A DNA stretch of 64,000 nt from Volvox africanus (taxonomy: Eukaryota > Chlorophyta > Chlorophyceae > Chlamydomonadales > Volvocaceae), in the NCBI GenBank assembly GCA_030268105.1, contig BSDZ01000078.1, forward strand, positions 1,798,001-1,862,000, in the 5' to 3' direction. Positions 1-12,922 of the stretch are shown here, one piece after another. The position numbers and the translations under genes are program-made. Positions within the stretch are counted from its first letter, which is position 1. Every line of letters starts with the position of its first letter. A model generated the notes under the pieces. The model saw only the letters and a list, made by a program, of their open reading frames with translations, was not told where the DNA came from and ran no database searches.

Positions 1-115
1 CCCTCCCCCGCCTCCCCCGCCTCCCCTACCTCCCCTATCCCCCACTGCCCACCCCAACGTGACCCCGGGTCCCCCCCGGGCCATTCAGTCAACCAGTCAG
101 CCATCAGAAACGCAC

Positions 116-3100
116 TTAAAATTCCCAGAGAGTACACATCCGAGGAGGGGTGCAGACGACCGGACAGCAGTAGCTCCGGTGGCAGGTGCGACACGTCCGC
201 GCCGGAGGTCACGCCCATCGCCTCTGCGGCCCCCGGCGTCCAGGGACCGCCAGCACAGTCCGGCGGCATGCGCGCTAAACTGAGCCATGGGTCCGTCAGC
301 TTAGCAATACGACGGATAACCGGCAGCGCCGGCGGTGCTGCCGATGGCCCAGAGCTGCGGCGGCCCTGATGGGCAGCAATTGTGCAGACGACGCCAACTC
401 CAACGGCATTGCGGCTGCGGCCGGCGGCGGCGCCGGCCTCCCCGGAACCTCCGGCGGCGGCGGGAGCAACTATACCGCCGCCGCTGCCGCCACTACCGCC
501 TCCCGTTGGCGTTGACGGGCCGGCGCTGCAGCCATCGCCGCCGCAGCCACCGCTCGGTGACGGGGGTTGTGCGCTGTCAGGGGCCTCGTTGATTTGTAAG
601 GCAAGGACGCGTGGGGAGACCACCGGCACAGCCGAGCTGCAGACACCTGGGCCGTCACTGGGGCACGACGGGAGCCGTGCGGGTGCAACCGGCGACGCCA
701 AGCTACTGTCGTCGTCGGGAAAAGGCGCCTGGCATAACACACGCGTAAATGGGGAAACTTCCGCGGACATGTTAGGAGCTAGCGCCTGTGGCTGTGGCGT
801 CATCGGCGGCGCCACCGCCACTGACGACGCCGATGCCAACGCCGATGCCGACGCCGACGCTGACTCTGATGCCATCGTCTTCGCCGCATCGGGTGCCAAA
901 AGAGCGCTCTTCAATCCGCCAATTAATGGCGTCTTGCGTGCCGGCGACGGCAGTGCGCCCCCCGCGCCGCTGCCCATTCTATTATACGTGACTGGTGCGC
1001 CGCCGCTGCTCCCGCCAGCTGTAGTGAGGCTTGTCGTTGCCACGGCGGCGGGGCCCCCTGCATGCCGTCCCTCGTGGGGTGATTCCGGCCAAGCTTTCAG
1101 CCCTGATAAAGCCTTACTCATCGCCGTTACATCGTTCCCGGAATTTGTATTCGCGGCCGACAGCGAGCTGTTGCTCTGACGGCGTGCGAAGGACGCGCCG
1201 CCGGCGGCCATCAGGGCAGGGGCACGCACCTGCTGTGGCTGTTGCTGGGAAAAGCCACAAGGTCCGACTCCCATAGCGCGCGATAGCGCCACTACTGCTG
1301 ACGTCGCCAGCGCCGTACTCGCAAGTGCTGCGCCGTCAGACGCCGCGGTGGTGGCGCCGTCCTCAGCTGCACCCGCACCTGCAGCCGCTACATTGCCGTA
1401 CTTGCCCATGGCACTGTGGCAGCCGCCGGTTGAGGGCTTGTTGTACCCGCTGAGAGGATACGGCTGACCCATGGGTCGGCCCACGTGACTGAAATAGCTG
1501 TTGCTGCCGAGGCCCTGGGATTGGAGGCTGCCGGGGCCGAGTCGGTCGTCGACGCTGCCAGGTTCTAACGACCGACCGCCGCCGCCACCGCCGCCGGGCC
1601 CGCCGCCGCCCGCCTGCGTCGTCATCGTCGATGTGTAGGTGCTCCCTGTCATGAAACCGTTGGACTGGCGGAGGCTGTTACTCCAGCCGTGGCCGCTGCT
1701 GTCCGGTACTCCTGTACAGCTCGCATTCGCCGTATTGCTGCATGACGATATGTTTGATGCCATACGGCGCTGAATGTTGACAGCAGCACCGCCTGCGCAA
1801 CTGACGCCACCGCCGCCGGGCCCATCGGTCACGTCGCTATGGCCGCCGGTGCTGCCGTACATAACAGCCAGGCCTTCATCCACGGTGTGGCAGCTGCCAA
1901 GCGCAACGGCGGCTGCGGACGCCACCGGCGCAGTGCTGGACGCCGTGCCGTCGACATAAGGCAAGCCAGCGAGGTCCACGGTGGCGAGGCATAGGCCGCC
2001 GCCCACTGCTGACTCTGGCGCCGTTGCCGACAGGTCGATGGCGGGGGATTCGCCGCCGGAAGCTCTGGTGCCGCTGGGAAGTACAATAGTCTGCACCATG
2101 ACGTTCTCGGCCCGTAGGTCTCCGTGACATAGGTCCAGGGAGTGCAGGTAAGCAAGCCCCGACGCAACGTCGTGCGCAATAGAAAGCACCTCCCCCTGAT
2201 TGTGGCAGCGGGACGAAAACATCCACATGTACTCCACTTCTTAAGGAGAGTCAATTTCTAGGCAAGAAAGCATGCAAGCACAAAACACCCGGACCTGAGA
2301 AACGTTCCCTGTTTCATGCAACCTAGCAAACCATGCCGTGCAAATTCCCCCATTTCCCCAAGCGCACCATGGGCAGGAGCCCGGGCAGTGGCGCCACCTG
2401 TGTGTCGCCGCTGCCGCCACCGCCGCCGCCGCCATTTCCAGCGTCGCCGCCGCTGCCATTTCCACCATCGCCCTCCTCGCCTGCGCCATCAGTCCCGCTC
2501 GCACAGCTGCTGGGTCCACTTGCGGCGGCGGCCGTGATCTCGCCACTCTGAACCGTTTTGGGTGACGGCAGGCTCAGTGGCGGCGCCGCCATTGCCGAAG
2601 GAGACGGCACCTCCAGTGCTGGCGGCGCTGACGGCGCCGCCAAACCCTGGTCCTGCGACGGCGTCGCCGGCGCCGCCGCCACTTCATCCGTGGAGCTCTT
2701 ACGCTTCCCTTTGGTGGAGTGCCCTTGCCGCCGGTTGCCCTGCCGCGCCGTCGCTGCCTCTTTGGGCGGCGGCTCGGTGGCGCCGGTGCTGGCGGCCGCC
2801 GCCACTGCCTTGCGCACGGCCTGCTGCTGCTGCTGCTGGTACCGCTGCGCCAGCACCGCAGCCAGGGAGCCGTTCTCGCAGCGCTCCAGAACCAGCCAGG
2901 TCTGCAGAGTTGCGTCGGTGCTGGTCGGTTGGGGAATCAGCTCCGCCTGCAAGAAATCAGGACAGCGGACGACATTTGAAGTACGGCATTCAGCATTCGA
3001 TTTCGAATCCAGAGTTTGTTTCCAGATTTCAAAATTCTGATTTCGGATTCCAAGTCGGAAGCTATGCGCCATATTTATCACGTCCCCGAGGACATATCGG

Positions 3101-6100
3101 GGGAAACGCAGAAGGCGCCCTAGGCTACAGCTTTCTGGGGGATAGCGTCAGCTACCGAACAACTTTTAAAGCAAAAGGATTTATCGGAAGTCCTCGGAAG
3201 CACGGCAAGGCAGCTCGCTGCCACCTCACCAATACCGGCCGTGTGAGTTCGCGTAACCTCATGGGTCCGTGGGCTTTCTCATTCTTCTCGACCCGCCGCT
3301 GTCACTGACCAGCGGGCACATCATCAATGCGACATCAAGCAAGGAGTATATGACTTCGTCTGCCGCCGGCTGCCCTCACTGGCGTGGGTTCATGTGACCC
3401 GTGGGTCCGTGGGGTTTTCATCAGCTCCCAAATCTCCCGAGAACTCGGTGGCACATGCGGCCCGGAGAAGGGAGACTGCCTTTTACCGCTGAGCAATTAA
3501 TGACCTTTCCTCAGATTTAGTAGAATGGCTCAGTGGTGCCTTCATCCTACCCAGGTGGTTTGCACCCACCATCGCCGGCCTCGACGCCAGGGCGGAAGCT
3601 GGGAACGTCTCCGCCGCAACGCAGGTGACGATGTTGGCGTGGGTCAGCCGGGTCCACACCTCCCCCACCTGTTCCAACATAAAGCAGCAGTCCTCGGCGT
3701 GGGTGAGCACCTTGACCACCACACGCTGCTGGTGCTGCCAGATACCTGAAAGTGGTTTGGAGCGGTTTGTGGTGCGGTGGGGCCAACCGGAGAGGGCGGG
3801 GAAGAACAGTAAGACACAGCAGCCGCAGCCGCTGTTGCTGCTGCTGTGATATATGACTACGGCAAATCTTAGGAACCAAGCCCACAGTCATTCATGTACA
3901 GGCGTTTCAAGGAGCGATCGAATTAAAACCCTATTCACATATAAATGTGTTAACCTGCCGGTACTACGCAGCCTGTTAACATCCGCTCCCCCCGCGTGCC
4001 TTGCAGGGTGATGGCGAGTCGGCCCTGACCCGCGGGCTTGATCTCGGAGAGTTCGTTTACCAGTGCCGGAAGTTCCGGAAGGCAGGGTTGGTTGCGGTTG
4101 CCACCGCCGCGGCCATCAACGCTGCCACCGCCGCCACGCACGCTGATGTCAACCCCAATGCGGGACAGAATGGAGCCGCGTCGAATACTGCCGTCGCGGA
4201 CACTGGAGTCCTCCCTGCAAGCATGGCGAAGTGCGAGAATGAAGAGGAAACAGAATACGGTTGGAAGTTCGTTGGAGATTGGCGGCCGACACTGAGGTTG
4301 TGAGCCAGTCAAAGAGACACTATGCGCCCGGGGGATGCTGCAAAAGCCGTACATGCTGGGATGTCAGCCAACACTGAAATTCATTGTGACTTAGCTGTGA
4401 AAGCATTGATCGGAATATGGTCTTGATTATTTGTATTTTATATTAATTATTTTATTATTTTGTCTATTTTTTACGATCCGTATCACGTTCCATCAGTGCA
4501 TCTTTCCTAGGTCAACAGGAGCCTCCTTTCGACAACAGCAACAACCTACAAGACCAAGTCAACGCCACCAATTTAGAGAGACGAGCTCACCCTTTCCGAA
4601 GCTGCGCACTGAAGCGGGATAGGCCCGACAGGGCATGGTTATGGCTGTTGCACATCAGGGACGTTGAGGGCTTGTGGAACGAGCGGCTGCCGTTCTGCAA
4701 GGAGCAGGAGCAGGAGTAGGAGCAGGAGGGGGATAGCAGAGTAAAAAGGGGGAAGAGAGAAATTTGGATTTAAAAAGCAAGATGGCAATTACCAAACTCC
4801 GGATACGTACCCAAGTTGATGGGGACCGCTCTTACCTGCGTGCGACTGGCGTCCGACACTGTTGTTGGTGCCTGCCTAGACGGGGCCAAGCAGGCGCAGC
4901 TTAGGAGTCGCCGGAGCCACACGCCCCCGACAGCGACCATCATGACACCCACGAGGATCAACCCTGCATCGCAGAATGTATTCGGATGCATACGCACACG
5001 TGTGTATGAGTGCGCATATAAGCGTTACAGGGTGGTGGTATTCATCCCCAGCGGGCCAGCAACCTGGGCGGAGCCCTGGTTCTCCCTTGGCCCCGAGGGA
5101 CGCCCTCATCCATTCACCTCAGACGATTCCAGCATATGTGTCTGTGTCTATGTCTGTCTGTGTCTGTGTCTGTCTGTGTCTGTCTGTGTCTGTCTGTGTC
5201 TGTCTGTGTCTGTCTGTGTCTGTCTGTCTGTGTCTGTGTCTACACCTACACAGCGACATCGGTATCGGTCTTATATAGGACTGACCTTGCACCATGCTTG
5301 GTATCGCACTGACCGACTTGGGCTGCACCACAGACAGCACCTGCGAAAACCCCACTGTCGCTGTCAGCCGCCGCCGACCAGGTTCCGTTTTCCTCGCACC
5401 GCTACGATGCTCTCCCGCAGCGGCGTCAGCTGCGATGGCAGCCGTTGCGATATCATCGACTAAACTTGCATCATTGGTACTGGCATCCGCGGCAAAATCA
5501 TCAGTGCACCACACAAATGTGTTTCGGAGCTCAGTCACGGCACCTCCTTTAGTTAGAAAGCGCCCCGACAGTGGACCCAGATGACCGGTTCGGCGAAAGC
5601 CGGATTCAGAGGCAGGCGCTGCTGCGGTGGATTGCACGGCGTTCGCTTGCCCCCTCGACTGCTGCTTCCACTCTGCATTCTGTTCAGTCCGTCTTTGAGT
5701 CGTGGTGATGGTGGCACTGGTGATGGTTGCTGCCTGCCCCGGCCCTCGTAACAAGTGCCTGTAGGCGTCCACGCGGGATTCCCCAATCTCGACATCCACT
5801 TCGTCCTCCTGCTGTGGCAGCTGCGATGCCGGATTCCCATGTGCGTCCGCTCCGAAACTCATCTCAACCTGCGGCTGGAGATCCGGATGCCCCCTAACTC
5901 CTCGATCTGTCAGTGCCTGCGTCAACTTGGCACCGATATCCCACTCCACATTTGAGCAATGACCCAGCGCCAAGATAACGTCATTAAGCATAAGCGTGCC
6001 GCGGCTGGCTCGGTGTATGAGGCGCTCCGAAATCAGAGTAGCAACATGTTTTGGAACTGAGGCGTCGTCGCGTATGTTGGCACTGCCGTCCTTCGCTCCG

Positions 6101-6645
6101 TTCTTGCCGCCTAGCCCATCTGCGATCTGGGTAGGCTCTTTGGCGATCTGGGTCAGACCCTGTTCAAAGCCGGCCAATGTGATGTGCTCCAGGATGAGCT
6201 CGACACCTTGGTTCAGGAACAGTAGTCCTCGGGACGCGCTGCCCAAGTCCACAAGCACGCGATCCTCCCTCTTTCCATCGAGGTGGTCGCTTCCTTGGTG
6301 ATGCAGCAGGGCGACAGCACCCGTAAGCTTTGCGCTTGTTTTTATAACTGCTGCAGGACTGCGTGCAGGATCGTAATGCAGCGCACGGAGGTCCGCAGCT
6401 ATGCCAGGCGTTACTGTTTGAATACTGGCGGGGAAGATATCTGAGGCTGAACCCGGTAAGCTGGACTGCGAACGCGCCAGCGCGTCCAAAAAATCCGCTG
6501 CTGTTGCATTTTGATGGGAGTCGCAGGTTATCAGGAGACAAGTCACCGCCAGAGCCAACAGTAGTAGCCTCGTATTTCCGCGCTTCGATGGGCTACGAAG
6601 CCTGTCCTGAAGATGACTACCACAGCCGGCCGTGAAGCGGTTCAT
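116..6645 (-). CDS. Receptor-like protein kinase with beta-helix-like ectodomain (3' end off window)
   Basis: Seven exons read on the minus strand: 6645..5286, 4963..4836, 4694..4591, 4214..3955, 3745..3570, 2946..2368, 2195..116; all junction phases agree and the last ends at a GTGCGT donor, the following intron running off the window. About 1,562 residues are visible. A hydrophobic stretch near residues 25-42 (RLLLLALAVTCLLITCD) is a signal peptide or anchor. The ectodomain has beta-helix-like strings (LLFLNQGVELILEHITLAGF) seen in algal receptor kinases. Exon 2 encodes one membrane helix (LILVGVMMVAVGGVWL, about 455-470). Kinase marks follow: VVVK with lysine about 629, alpha-C Glu about 642, hinge TWLVLERCENGSL, HGDLRAEN (Asp about 895), then about 600 low-complexity residues, KLTDPWLSL at about 1501 where DFG is expected, PPELL and SDVYSLGIL. 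A clear glycine loop is not seen. HGD and DPW leave activity doubtful; a pseudokinase or scaffold is possible. Start chosen as the first Met before the hydrophobic segment. Confidence 0.8.
5137..5242. repeat. (TGTCTG)n microsatellite in receptor-kinase intron 1
   Basis: About 100 bp of TGTCTG/TGTCTGTG repeats lie just downstream of the exon 1 donor (5285) of the minus-strand receptor kinase. The apparent Arg/Gln/Thr/Asp-rich C-terminus of the long reading frame here comes from this repeat and is intronic in my model. Confidence 0.85.
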
Positions 6646-8773
6646 ATCCGAGGTATTTTTATATCTGTAGGCTCACCGTCACTTTAATTCAGCATGTACC
6701 GGCTTGCAGTGACATGCTGCGGAATGGCTCGTTAAAACTGAGTTCACCCTGCACCAGCAACTTTCAAGGTAAGATTCTAGCAACCCAAAGCCCAAAGCTG
6801 TTATGTAAAGACACCGTAAAGCAGCTGCATGCCATATTGGAGCCCAGCGAAGTCGAGTGCGATGGCTGCAAGTGCAGGACACCAGGCCAAAGTCCAGGCC
6901 CTAACTTCCCGTTATTCAGAACTCAATTGTATAACAGGATCAAATTATTGTCTCGCAATTTTAAAAACGGCTCCTTCAGGCGAAGGAGCGACATGGTGAC
7001 TTAAGATGGACGCTATCCCCGGGAAGACCCACACTCAAGCCAAAAAAGTATTGGCGATGTCAAAAACATTATATTGATTCTCTGACCATTTCCGAATATT
7101 TACTATGACGGTTACACTCGGTTGTCACATGGTCCTGCCAGGTTCGGTACGACACAATAGGGCTTTGTGTCTTGTGCGCTGTTAATGCATGATGCGACAT
7201 ATCCTCTTATAACACATAAGTTGGAGTGTGCGCGGAACTGGAATGCAAAGGCAGCGCTTTACGGTGTCGGCCTAGGGCTTCTCCAATTAGCGCTTTTTTA
7301 AGAAGAGTGAGGCTAAAGTTAGGTAAACAAAATTATAGTGAAAATAAAAAATTTAAATCAGCAATTAAGTTGTCACGTGCTAACAACCCTACCTTACCTG
7401 TTGTGTGCTTCGGTTAGGTTCTCGGTGTCACCCATACAACGTTTCGGGCCTTGCGCAAGAACAAGTGATCTGTTTTATAACTCAGGTAATGGTTCTTTAC
7501 TTCTGATTTACTTAGGAGGTTTTCACGCCCGTAGCCCGGGGATTAGAAGTGGAGTCATTTTAAAGAAGGGGATTGTGCATATTTAAAATTTGCGCTAATT
7601 GCAGTGTCCACTAGACGTTTGTCATGGGAAAAAGCCCTAGCATTTTATGCCGTATGCGGGGTTTAACTCGCGACCGAACTTGAAACGAAACTGCTTCATA
7701 CCTGGCTAGTGTGCACCATCAAAACTAATTCTCACTAATTTACGTGCAGAGGCAAGTATTTTAATAGTGTCACTTCCTTACAGGCATGGCAAGTCTTGCA
7801 ATTATCCTAATGGGCATGCCGCTGGTCGGTAACATAATTGGCACCAGACGTAGCTTGCCGTAGCTCCCCGCGCGACCTTTCGGAGGACGAGGGTTAATTT
7901 ATATGACTTAACCATAAACACAAGTACTACCGAACGTAATATATATTACACAAGACAGTTGAATTTAAATGCTGAAAAGATGCGACAGCAGTCGATGCCT
8001 GTCGACGCAACCTTCTGCGAAGCCGTCCCCTGAAGCGAAGTGAGCGGTTTCTCGCGACCAGCAATCGAAGCGACCCAAGCTATGCAGAAATTCCAACTGT
8101 CCCCAAACTTTGAATCCTTGCCGACATCTATTGAAGAAATATGGTTTACCCGGCTTTCGCCCGCCCTTTCCTGCCCTTCCCTTTCGCTTTTTGCTGCAAG
8201 CATACTCTACACCCACACATGCCCGGGGTTCTCCCGTGTCGCGCTCATTTTCTCCCGAAAACGCCATTGATGCCACGCCAGCCCTTCTGTACAACGCCCC
8301 ATCCGTACAATCTCCTGCCGCCTTCATAAGGTCACACCAACTTAGATCAGTGCTTTTTGTTGCTGTCAAGAGACAGCATCAGAAAGCACTGACACCTTAG
8401 AACACGTATCAGAACGTCTTTAAGCGTTTCTGTTACTCTGCGCGGTTCCCAATTCTGGTTGTGGAGGGAATCAATGTGTGTGACATGGAATGACCTCACT
8501 TTGTCACGTTCCTGGCTTTTCTATAACATTCGATTTTATGCGGTTCTAAAACAATACTGAAGCCAGGCTGGATCCAAAGGCGGTTAAACCAAAGGACAAG
8601 CCAAATGGGGTATAAGGACTCAGTCTTTAGCCGGTACTTCTTAGAAATCCAAGAACCGGGGACCGGCGCCATTTGACAAATCAAAAAAGCTCAAACACTC
8701 GAGTACAATACCGGTTAAATATTAAAAACGTCAGCATGTCACTAATGTTACGTACACTACCGTTAAGGTGTTG
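6646..8773. other. Spacer: 5' side of the receptor kinase and 3' side of the oxidoreductase
   Basis: Both neighbours are on the minus strand, so this 2.1 kb should hold the 3' UTR of the oxidoreductase and the promoter and 5' UTR of the kinase. It is clearly more AT-rich than the exons. No reading frame resembles a known protein. A TTACA (TGTAA on the minus strand) occurs at 7946-7950, about 820 nt past the oxidoreductase stop; whether it is the poly(A) signal is uncertain. Confidence 0.6.
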
Positions 8774-11700
8774 TCACATCAGCGCCGCCCGGAGACGGGC
8801 ATCAGGCAGAAGATCGTCAAAGCTGCGAGTATCTTGGCCAGACGCGCCCATTTGTGTTTGGATATGTCGTACCAAGAGCTCTCCCGTACCGGGACCCATA
8901 CACAGCCCCGAGCCCTCGTGTCCGGCGGCGACGAAGAGGCCTGTGGGGGCGGGGATGGAAGGAGCGACAGACGCACAGACAGACGCACAGACGGGAAAAT
9001 GCGGTACGGACCTCACAATCGGTGAGTGACACTCAGTGAAACACGAGCAGACCGTCTAAAAGTCCTCCACGAGCTGATGATGAAAGGAGTGAACGATTTG
9101 ACAGTCCCGCGGGTGATCGCCCAAAAATCAACTTGCAACAAGACGGGGGAGGGGGAAGTCGAATAACACGAGCCCCTGTGCTGATACTGGGAGGGAAGTT
9201 GGAGAAAGGCGGTAAAGAATAACGGGAGATGCGTGATAAGTTGTATTTCAGTACTTTCATGTATTCCAATAATTTCATTATATTAATATTTCAATATTCC
9301 ATTAGTTCAATATTTCACCCGAATTCATTGTCATTAGCGTATATAGCGTATTTCCGACCCCTCTGTGCGAATCGAAATGCATTCTTATGGTTCCTTCCCT
9401 ATAAACTTCCAACGCCGCTCCGAAGCCAGATCTACATTCAGCTCCAAAACAAACCTGGAGCGCAGGCCACAGGGCCCAACAAGGGCAGACCGCCCGCAGC
9501 GTGGGGCCGAAGTCCCACGCGGACAGTCAAATCCGCCACGGCGTCACTGTACGAGGTCCCGCCGGTGGCAGCCGCCGCCGCCGCTGAATCGGCGCAGGTC
9601 CTAAGTCCCGGAAGGAAGATTGCGGCTCGCTGCAGTATGGCCGCGATGATGGCGGGTGAGGGGTCGGTGTCCCAGACGTTGGACTCCCGGCTGCTACCTG
9701 AGAGAGAGATAGCGTAAGCTAGAGCGCGATCCAGAGCGCCAAGTGGTGGAGGGGTCACTCGCTCTTCCGTTACTCCGTTATGATTATACAAGTAAGCTGT
9801 CCTGTGGGTCGGTTGTGTGTCCTTAAGCCGCTAAACCCCGCTCCCACCTTGCGACACGGACCCCCGACACGACTCTCCGATACGACCCACACGCCCAACC
9901 AAAAGGGGGAAGGGGAAGAGCGGGAGTCAACATCATGACTCACCGATGAGGAGATTTCCATTTGCGCTGGTGGTGGCGGTAAAGGTGACGTCGGCGGGTT
10001 CGGCGGATGAGGAGGAGGCGGTGGCTGTGGTGGAAGGCGGTGGCGGAGTTGTGGATGCCGCCGTGTAATGCTTATGGGGGGGCGGGGGGGCAGCAATGAT
10101 CAGGGTGTGGTGGTGATGATGACACATTACGAGGATAGGATGGGGGATGAGGATACGAGTTATCGTGGGGGCAATCATGAGGATACGAGTTATCGTGGGG
10201 GCAATCATGAGGATACGAGTTATCGTGGGGGCAATCATGAGGATACGAGTTATCGTGGGGGCAATCATGAGGATAATGAAGACCTTTGAAGGCATCACCA
10301 TCACCATCACCATCACCATCACCATCACCATCACCATCACCATCACCATCTCCATCTGGCAGAAATTTGGCTACTGGCTCAGTTATTCAGTCCGTGTGTG
10401 AGTGTGTCCGACATTTCTAGAACACAACCCCCTAACACACTCCTTTCCACCCATCCGGCGGCACATCCCCCAACTCCGTGCATCTCCCCCTCCAGTAACA
10501 TGACATGTTCGACATTGCTCGTCACGCCGTACCTTTGTGTAAGACACCTCCATTATGCCGTGCGTCACCGGCGGCATTCCCACGGGTCGGGGCATCTCCA
10601 ACAAATGGCCGCGCCGCGGCTGTAGCAGCTGTGACCAGCCCGGGTTGCCCGTGGCAGATGAAAGAAGGTCTCCCGTCCACACACCCGCGGACAGCACCAG
10701 CGCGTGGCGCGCGTGAATTCTGCAGTACAGTACACAGTACGAAAATGTACAACATGCTGACGAGGCATATAAGGAAAAAACCGGGGACATCTTATCGCGG
10801 CGCACGCGCCGACCAACCACAAGTTTGCATCAGTACATTCACGAAAGTGATTGGCTGATAGGGGCACCTGCGGCCTTCCGTACGGATGACGTGGCCGCCT
10901 CCAGGCCCAGCCGCCAGCTCCAAGCCCGCTACCGCCCCTTCCGGACCCATCAGGTCTCCGAAACCAGGATTCGCTCGACACCTCTGCAGCAGCGCGTGGG
11001 CTGCGGCGCGTCCGTTCTGCAGCGGCGGTAGACATAAACGGGGCGAAATCCAGAATAGCGACCCATGGGTCAGTGACAAAACAAGGTCACAGGTCACGTC
11101 TGAGTGATAGATATCGATCATAACGCATTTCTCCAAACAGTGCACTGAATCCTAATAAGGGCATCGACGAACCCTCCCAACCCTTGGAAACGGATATGCC
11201 CCCGGCCCTCCAAAGCCGCTACGGCTAAAGGCCCAACGGCGAGCAGCATTGACCCATGCGCTGACCCATGGGTCCTCCAGATCAAGCGGTTCACTCACAA
11301 TCTGCAGATCAGATTGCACCAGGAGCCCCGCACCGCCCCGCGGCGGAACCAGTCCAGGTTCCAGTTCCGCCAACCGCCTTGGATCCAAGTACGACGCCTT
11401 TAAGCCAACCGAATTGAGGGCATATTGCCTTTCCGACAGAGAAGCGCTTTCCTCCTCCCCCGTGGAGACCAGCAGTGACCCACAGGCCTGCAGCAAATGG
11501 GTCATTGATTTGGTTGTCGGTTAGGTCGTCGAGCATCACTTTAGTTGGATTGTTGGTTAGAATCTCGCATGGTCCGAATCTTCTTCCTCACCCTTTCCCC
11601 CAAACGCACCGCCACTGTTATGGGTGTCGTTTGTCCAGCACACATACACATATACACATACACACACACATACACATATACACAAGAAACATACAAACAA

Positions 11701-12922
11701 ATAGACGCACGCATACACACAAAGACGCACAGAAACACACAGACTGACGAAGGGGGAGGGAGGGGGGGAGAGACGCTGTCCAACAACGCATCCGACACAC
11801 ATGCACAGCCCTACCTGCCATTCGATGGCGGCACGAAGGTCGTCGTCCTGCTGCACGACCCGCCTCCACAGCGCTACGCTTCGGGCTGCCAGCGCCCAGC
11901 CCACAGTGCCCGGGGCCCGGTGGGCCATCCAGAGATAGCCCTGACCTGTGTCCGGGAACATCGCGGAAGGCGATGTGCCCGACTGACCTTGGATGTGCGT
12001 GCGTGTGCATGTCATATTAAGTCTGTCTGTTTACATGTGAATATGTGTGCGTATACATTTGTATGTGTGTATTTGGGGGATTGCGTTAAAGAAAAGGCAG
12101 GTCAGGAGGCGTGATGCGTAGGCATGAGGCGTGAGGTGGGTGTCGTGAGGCCGGCGGCGGGTAGCGTGATGCGTGGGGCGTGAGGCGGGTGGCGTGATGC
12201 GTAGGCGTGAGACGGGTGTCGTGAGGCGTGAGGCGTAGGCTTGAGGTGGGTATCGTGAGGCGGGTGGTGGGTAGCGTGATGCGTGGGCCTTAAGCGGGTG
12301 GCGTGAGGTGTGGGGCGTGAGGCGGCGGCAGGAGGGCCTTACCAGCCCCGGTGGCTCCCGCGCATAGACCCTTCCGCTCGAGCAGCAGCACACTCAGCTG
12401 GTTTCGGAGCAGCTCCATCGCCGTGAATAAACCCACGATCCCTGAGGTGTGGGCGGACAAACGATAACGTGAACTTTGGAGGGGGAACACAGAGAGTGTG
12501 CGTATCTGTGTGTGTTTGTGAGAGAGAAGTTTGGAGAGGTGCCAGAGTAAGGTTTATTAGATCTGTAAGGCTGTGTTTCGGGGAAGGGGGGGATGTCGGA
12601 GACGATGCCTTTGCGGCCAAGAGCTCGGAGCGCCTGTAAGGCGGATTTGTCAAGAAACTGGATGAGAGGGACGTACGCCTAGATTTGTGGAGTGTACCCA
12701 CATAAGCTGGGATCCATTCTATGTGCCCTAAGTTGGCACACCTGCGCCTACGATGACCACGTCTGCAGTTAGGACATCTTCGGCTGCGCTTCGCGCTGCT
12801 GCAAAACGACGAGGCAGAACGGGGTTTCCTCGCCGGGATATTATGGAAGGAATAGATTGTTTTGCAAGGGAGTAACTGTATCTGCGAGCGCTGCTAGGTG
12901 GAGGTACGTTTCGTGAGAGCAT
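8774..12922 (-). CDS. FAD-dependent oxidoreductase, DAO (amino-acid oxidase-like) family
   Basis: Nine exons, phases consistent: 12922..12742, 12441..12343, 11945..11815, 11487..11299, 11016..10868, 10719..10533, 10070..9944, 9697..9455, 8940..8774; 490 residues. The product should bind FAD and oxidise an amino-acid-like substrate; the substrate is not evident. The N-terminus (MLSRNVPPP..., Arg/Ser-rich, no acidic residues for about 45 residues) looks like a mitochondrial or plastid transit peptide. Then comes the Rossmann dinucleotide motif VVIVGAGIVG, split by intron 1, followed by LLLERKGLCAGATGAGQGYLWM, which is interrupted by intron 2 after ATGAG. Later marks are RAAAHALL, ALVLSAGVWTG, LLQPRRGHLLEMP, GNLLIGSSRESN and the C-terminal FAD-contact segment GLFVAAGHEGSGLCMGPGTG. 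Exon 7 carries a Thr/Ser/Pro-rich insertion. I preferred Met at 12922 over 12946 because the sequence after it looks like the presequence. It shares a divergent promoter with the pseudouridine synthase. Family assignment is firm. Confidence 0.9.
10147..10276. repeat. 30-bp tandem repeat, four copies plus a partial
   Basis: Units start at 10147, 10177, 10207 and 10237 with essentially identical sequence (ATGAGGATACGAGTTATCGT plus ten bases), followed by a broken fifth copy. The array lies in intron 6 of the oxidoreductase. The unit length is a multiple of three, so open frames appear on both strands. Confidence 0.95.
10291..10352. repeat. (CACCAT)n microsatellite
   Basis: About ten copies of a CACCAT hexamer directly follow the 30-bp tandem array in the same oxidoreductase intron. 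Confidence 0.95.
11640..11745. repeat. (CACATA)/(CA)n-rich tract
   Basis: ACACATA and CACA repeats in intron 3 of the minus-strand oxidoreductase, between exon 3 (ends 11815) and exon 4 (starts 11487). Confidence 0.8.
12109..12330. repeat. Degenerate G-rich minisatellite (GCGTGAGGCGGGTG-like)
   Basis: About 220 bp of imperfect repeats built from GCGTGAGGC, GGGTGGCGTGATGCGTAGGC and similar units, in intron 2 of the oxidoreductase just downstream of exon 2. Confidence 0.85.

Noticed and set aside
382..1179. 265-codon plus-strand frame rich in Ala, Pro and Asp
   Set aside because: It is antisense to the stop-free kinase exon 116..2195, which carries real kinase motifs and correct splice phases.
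2196..2239. Upstream acceptor for the receptor-kinase exon giving VEYMWMFSSR
   Set aside because: Its phase does not fit the preceding donor at 2368, whereas the acceptor before 2195 has a better pyrimidine tract and joins in phase 0.
10147..10276. Regular 30-bp repeats resembling a CRISPR array
   Set aside because: Units are directly adjacent with no unique spacers, and they sit in an intron of a nuclear gene.
11946..11987. Alternative upstream acceptor for oxidoreductase exon 3 that adds 14 residues
   Set aside because: The acceptor before 11945 rebuilds the uninterrupted family motif ATGAGQGYLWM; the upstream one would insert residues into it.
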